Below, piece by piece: positions 59,849 to 64,000 of a DNA stretch of 64,000 nt. This DNA is from Pristionchus mayeri. Its lineage: Eukaryota > Nematoda > Chromadorea > Rhabditida > Neodiplogasteridae. The notes under the pieces were generated by a model, which was not told the DNA's origin, ran no database searches, and worked only from the letters and a program-made list of their open reading frames with translations. Made by a program: the position numbers and the translations under genes. Each line of letters begins with the position of its first letter. Within the stretch, counting starts at the first letter, position 1. The stretch is taken from positions 28,129,469 through 28,193,468 of the forward strand of contig BTRK01000005.1 in the NCBI GenBank assembly GCA_036245805.1. The letters are read 5' to 3'.

Positions 59849-60914
59849 ATGGTCTTCACTCCAGTCCATCCCGATGAGCAGCTATTCTTCGATACCGCCC
59901 TCGAATTGGTGAAGCAGGCAGGACGAGTGAGTACCTTAGTCATGCAAATCTTCCCGAAGACTGCACTGATTGAGCTTGTCCGCCACATGCGCTTGAATCA
60001 TAGCTATATTATCAGTAATGATACGATTGGTCGAAAGATGAAAAAGGTCGATTTGTTTGCTTGAAATGCTCTACTTTCTTTCCTCCGCAATTTCGCTATC
60101 GGAAATGTTTGAGTAATCTCTGACCTCGCGATTTACTTGATGCATCGTCCGTATCTGTTTGTGGTTAGTGGCTGGCATTTTGATATTTCGAAGACATGCG
60201 ATCACTGGGGATTTCATATTGGATTTTAAAATATTAATTGTATTTGGGATGGCCATGATCAATAATAATGGAATGGGGTCTTTCAGTTGGTTCGAGATGC
60301 CTTCGACCAGCCCTCTTCTGCAGTGCAGACGAAGGCGTCAAACACTGATCTGGTGACGGAGACTGATCAGGCAGTCGAGAAGCATCTCATCAAGGGACTA
60401 GGGGAGAAGTTCCCCGACCACAAGTCAGTTGACGCTCTCAAGGCATAGCAATTTATTCAGTTTGCACAGGATCTTTTTCATTCCATATTTATAATATTTT
60501 TTAAACGGGGTAAATGATTGCTGGAAGAAATATTAGTAAGGGTCTTGAGGTTCATTGGAGAGGAGTCAGTGGCTGGAGGGGCGAAGATCGAGTGGACGGA
60601 TGCCCCCACGTGGATCATCGACCCCATCGATGGAACCACCAACTTCGTCCATCGGTCAGTCGGGGACCCCTCGGCCCCCATTCAGAGAATGAACAATGTA
60701 CAATTTGTGTTTCTTTTATTTTTAGTTGAACAATCAGAATGCACTAATAATGCTGATGTTAAATTGTTTGCAAATTTTGCAAGAACAATCCTTAATCCAT
60801 TTCTTTGCTTACAGTATCCCGATGGTGGGTATCTGCGTGGGACTCTCTATTGGCCGTCAGCTACGCGCAGGCATCGTCTACAATCCCATCACTAGGGAGC
60901 TATTCTCAGCCCAG
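59849..60914 (+). CDS. ttx-7: Inositol monophosphatase, 5' part (3' exons not seen in the window)
   Basis: The ATG at 59849 gives [20 protein letters not shown]. Exon 2 (about 60287-60423) has [20 protein letters not shown] and LGEKFPDHK. Exon 3 (about 60555-60654) has [20 protein letters not shown] and [14 protein letters not shown]. These hold metal-binding residues of the family: the Glu of GEES and both Asp of DPIDGTTN. Exon 4 (about 60814-60914) is [20 protein letters not shown] and [14 protein letters not shown]. About 45% of the usual 270-280 residues, including the second metal-site Asp motif, is missing; no matching exon is visible in the remaining 3 kb. The enzyme hydrolyses inositol monophosphates to myo-inositol in the cytosol and is the lithium-sensitive step of inositol recycling. 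Symbol follows the C. elegans homologue. Confidence 0.8.
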
Positions 60915-61304
60915 GTACGGTATGAAAGTATCGATTTTTTATTGCTCTAAGGACATTTTAGGAGTTTGAGTGAACATCATTTTGATTTGTTTCTGTTGCG
61001 CGAATTGTTATTTTCGCATGGGAAGTCCCGTTAGCAATTGGGTTCTCCATGAACTTAAAAAACCTGGAAGCCGTTTGGTTGATGTATCTGTTCTTCTATT
61101 GATTGAGGCACTTTTTTCAAGTCAAGGGCTTCTCTCTCATTCCGATCATTCCAGATATCCAATTTCTTTCTCTGGTGTCTATTATCCTTGTGTGCACTCT
61201 ATCCCTTATAACCTTAAGAACGTTTCAGTCCCTCTCTCTCGCTCTTTCTGACTGATCTCTATCTCTAGCGGCTATCATTATCTCTCCACTGCCTGTGTGC
61301 TCTT

Positions 61305-61305
<1 letters not shown>

Positions 61306-61391
<86 letters not shown>
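61306..61391 (+). repeat. (CT)n microsatellite
   Basis: About 43 uninterrupted CT units. It sits in the presumed long intron of the inositol monophosphatase gene and is followed by degenerate CTCTCTTGTCCC units to about 61430. Confidence 0.95.
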
Positions 61392-61394
<3 letters not shown>

Positions 61395-62009
61395 CCCTCT
61401 CTCTCTTGTCCCTCTCCCTCTCGAGGTTATCCCTTCTCTTGAGTCATTGATTGATAGGGCGATCGGAAGAGGGATGGAGGGGAAGAAGATGCAAGTGGAG
61501 AGGGAGGGACTATCATCTGTGCTCTCTCTTTATGGGTATCGATGACAGCGCATGCGGGATCACTTGATTAGCCACGGCATGGAAATGTGTTGTGAAACAC
61601 ATAAAACTGTTCCTTCTTCTTGTTGTTGTATCGGCGTCTCTCGGTTTATTCCTTTTGATGACGCCACTCGAATCACCTATTTTATGGATGGGCGCCTTGG
61701 AGGAGTGTACACTTTATTGAAGCGAGGTGTGACTATCGGGAGAGAGGGCGTGATTCAGAAATAGTTGAGTGTGTGTTTGAGCGGAGGAGGGATGTTATTG
61801 CTTGGTGCGCTGAGTTTGACTCTCATCGTATTATATTCATTTTCTTTTCGAATTGCATTTTGTCTCAATCGATAACTTCATTCAACAAATTCTAGTTTAT
61901 AGTTTGAGGCTTTCTGATTACTGCATATGTCGTGTTTTCTGTGCATGAGATGTTGTGCTTTGTGACATTATGCCCATAGTGAACGAGCGAGAACTTGAAA
62001 GTGCATTCT

Positions 62010-62026
62010 CCCCCCCCCCCCCCCCC
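62010..62026 (+). repeat. Poly-C run of 17
   Basis: A homopolymer of about 17 C. Its length is unreliable in most sequencing data. Shorter C or G runs lie at about 2990-3003, 5170-5182, 13177-13185, 15281-15290 and 58711-58722. Confidence 0.9.
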
Positions 62027-62574
62027 TCTTCTCCTCGTTACTATGGCAGTCTTGACTTTTCATTCGTATCATGGGTGTATTCTATGTAATGCCTAACTTT
62101 AAGAGACCCTCCACGAGAGAACGTAACAACTGTGCAGAGGTCCACGGATGGTCAAAATTCAAATAATTTCAGTACTTTTTTTCTGAAGTGTAGGCCCGGA
62201 GTGCTGATTGACGGCTGCAATAACTAAGCCTGGGGGTCGATTTTGAAAAAGTTGCAGGTACCTCCCATTTTTGGGGTCGAAAAAGTCGATATCTCAGAAT
62301 GACATGGCATATAGATTTCCTGACGTATTTTCACCCGTAGAAACCGGATTTTGATATGCAAATGCTCAAAAATGGGATATGAAAAAGTTAACGTCGAAAA
62401 ATCACTTTTTAGGCCATTTTTTCGACATTTTCGAAATGTTAGAAATTTGTGCGCAGATTCTCAATTCGATTTTTAGAATCTACACACACAAACATGGTTT
62501 ACTACAAAAATTTAGAACTTAAAAAAATAGGACTTTTGAGATATTTTGATCCAAATGTCCATTTTGAGGTCAAA

Positions 62575-63075
62575 TTGGCAAATATGTCCTCATGCCGAAG
62601 GCTGAATTTTCACCATCTACACCTCTAGTAGTCCGAAAATGATTGCATATGATTAGTACAAGCATTTACATCATATGTGATGGCTGACAAATTAGAATAA
62701 GATTCAAAAATTCAAAAAAAATCATAAAATTCGCTTAGATTCAAAAAATCATAAAATTCGCTTTATGAAAATATCCTAAAAATTCGAAAAATCATATCAT
62801 CGTTAAAACACTTTTTCGATGTATTTTATGTGCAGATTCGAACTCGGCAAGTCAAAATTTGTCAGAAAACATGTTCCATCTAATATTTTTAGATTTCTAA
62901 AAAATTGGTCCCCTCGAGGTGAAAAAAAAAATCGAATTTTGAATTTTGTTCCATTTCCGATAATTCGACGTGGGAATATGGAGATAAGATCTAAGTAGGC
63001 TAAACAGTAGTATTTTCTGACCACTAGAGGTGTAGATAGTGAAAATTCAGCCTTCGGCATGAGGACATATGAGCC
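62575..63075. repeat. Inverted repeat pair
   Basis: A segment at about 62578-62632 (TGTCCTCATGCCGAAGGCTG, then CACCATCTACACCTCTAGTA) is mirrored at about 63018-63070 (CTAGAGGTGTAGATAGTG, then TTCAGCCTTCGGCATGAGGA). AT-rich sequence with repeated TTCAAAAA/ATCATAAAATTCGCTT units lies between. It may be an older element into or beside which the next foldback inserted. Confidence 0.65.
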
Positions 63076-63111
63076 CGTTTGCCTAAGAATCGAGCAAGGC
63101 TCGGCACAGCC

Positions 63112-64000
63112 AAAAAATGTCAATTCTCTAAAAGTCTGGGATTTGGGGTAATCGAATGTGCTGAAAACGATGGGCGCATTCATTTTGCCTCCAGAGCCTT
63201 CGTTGGCTCCAGACGTCGTCACGTCGAAACCACTTTTTTGATTATATCGCACCTCCGGAAAATGCTAAAATTAGTCGAATAAGGTTTCCGGGGTAGAATT
63301 TTATGCTGATTACGCCTATCCAATTCATTTTTATGAATTATTAAAATACATTTTGAAAAATCAACTTTTTTATATGGCCAAAGTCGGCTGAGTGAGTTAC
63401 ATGGTTGGATCCGCCGTGACGAGAGGATTCGGAATCTCTATTTTCGTCCATTTTGGCGTCCGGACTCCGAAAATTGAAAGCATTTAGTGAGCCGAAATCT
63501 GGAGAAAACGGCACTTCCTCTCCCCTTTCTCTCCTGGCGGCACTAGCGAGGGGTGCCAGAGGGGATAGAGGGGAGGGAGAGGGTAGAGGAAGTGTCATTT
63601 CTCCAGTTTTCTCCAGATTTCGGCTCACTAAATGCTTTCAATTTTCGGAGTCCGGACGCCAAAATGGACGAAAATAGAGATTCTGAATCCTCTCGTCACG
63701 GCGGATCCAACCATGTAACTCACTCAGCCGACTTTGGTCATATAAAAAAGTTGATTTTTCAAAATTTATTTTAATAATTCATAAAAAATGAATTGGATAG
63801 GCGTAATCAGCATGAAATTCTACCCCGGAAACCTTATTCGACTAATTTTAGCACTTTCAGGATGTGCGATATACTCAAAAAGTGGTTTCGACGTGACGAC
63901 GTCTGGAGCCAACGAAGGCTCTGGGGGCAAAATGAATGCGCCCATCGTTTTCAGCGCATTCGATTACCCCAAAACCCAGACTTTTAGAGAATCGACATTT
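63112..64000. repeat. Foldback running off the window end
   Basis: The left arm starts at about 63112 (AAAAAATGTCAATTCTCTAA) and the right arm ends, still matching, at base 64000. The centre is at about 63556. CGACGTCTGGAGCCAACGAA near 63898 mirrors the segment at about 63200, and the pair CATGGTTGGATCCGCCGTGA (63400) and its complement (63700) also match. Both strands therefore give the same short frames. The true element extends beyond the window. Confidence 0.85.

Larger units (their letters stand above)
60915..62159. other. Long intron or 3' flank of the inositol monophosphatase gene
   Basis: Contains a CT microsatellite and a C homopolymer (listed separately) and some short open frames without splice support. 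No phosphatase exon could be found. Confidence 0.4.

Noticed and set aside
56371..60914. Operon of glycosyltransferase and inositol monophosphatase
   Set aside because: Same strand but about 730 bp apart; nematode operon spacers are usually near 100 bp and no SL2-type signal was seen.
61297..61545. 82-residue Leu/Ser repeat protein
   Set aside because: Translation of the CT microsatellite.
63341..63774. Mirror-image frames on both strands
   Set aside because: Arms of the terminal foldback.

Overview
The window looks like a piece of a nematode nuclear genome. Genes are split into many small exons by mostly short introns ending in TTTCAG- or TTGCAG-like acceptors. The families are ones that nematodes expand: saposin-like caenopores, a nematode-type nuclear hormone receptor, BTB and MATH proteins, a degenerin channel and a Na+/K+-ATPase alpha paralogue. 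I cannot name the species; a free-living rhabditid or diplogastrid would fit. Exon structures were read by hand from splice signals and reading phase, so spans are better supported than every internal boundary.

Left part (1-16 kb), almost all on the minus strand: the 3' end of a non-LTR retrotransposon; a single-pass membrane protein with a Thr/Pro/acidic ectodomain; a coiled-coil BTB protein carrying a dead Tc1/mariner copy in an intron; a TTAA-flanked foldback element with two flanking MITEs; and a DEG/ENaC channel.

Middle left (17.7-26.3 kb), plus strand: four related genes share an acidic N-terminal F-E-x-[IV/L] motif and a coiled coil but carry different C-terminal parts: MATH plus CaaX box, MATH plus tail-anchor helix, a plain tail, and a PDZ domain. 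A nuclear receptor gene sits between the first and second. This modular cluster is the best candidate for an undescribed system. The motif resembles Atg8/LC3-interacting regions of membrane-bound autophagy receptors, which is inference.

Middle (27-40 kb): a hAT-type MITE with an 8-bp target duplication, two secreted proteins of unknown family, four tandem saposin-B (caenopore-like) genes, and a nested pair of Tc1/mariner-type inverted-repeat elements.

Right part (42-64 kb): a very divergent Na+/K+-ATPase alpha-like gene in which several catalytic motifs are altered, with a tRNA-Lys(CUU) antisense in one intron; a TBP-like factor (TLF/TRF2); a B3GNTL1-like glycosyltransferase (the family that galactosylates queuosine in tRNA) running divergently from it; the 5' half of an inositol monophosphatase gene; then simple repeats and a foldback that runs off the end of the window.

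A recurring theme is long near-perfect inverted repeats, six of about 0.5-1.3 kb, several inside introns, where they would make long double-stranded RNA in pre-mRNA.
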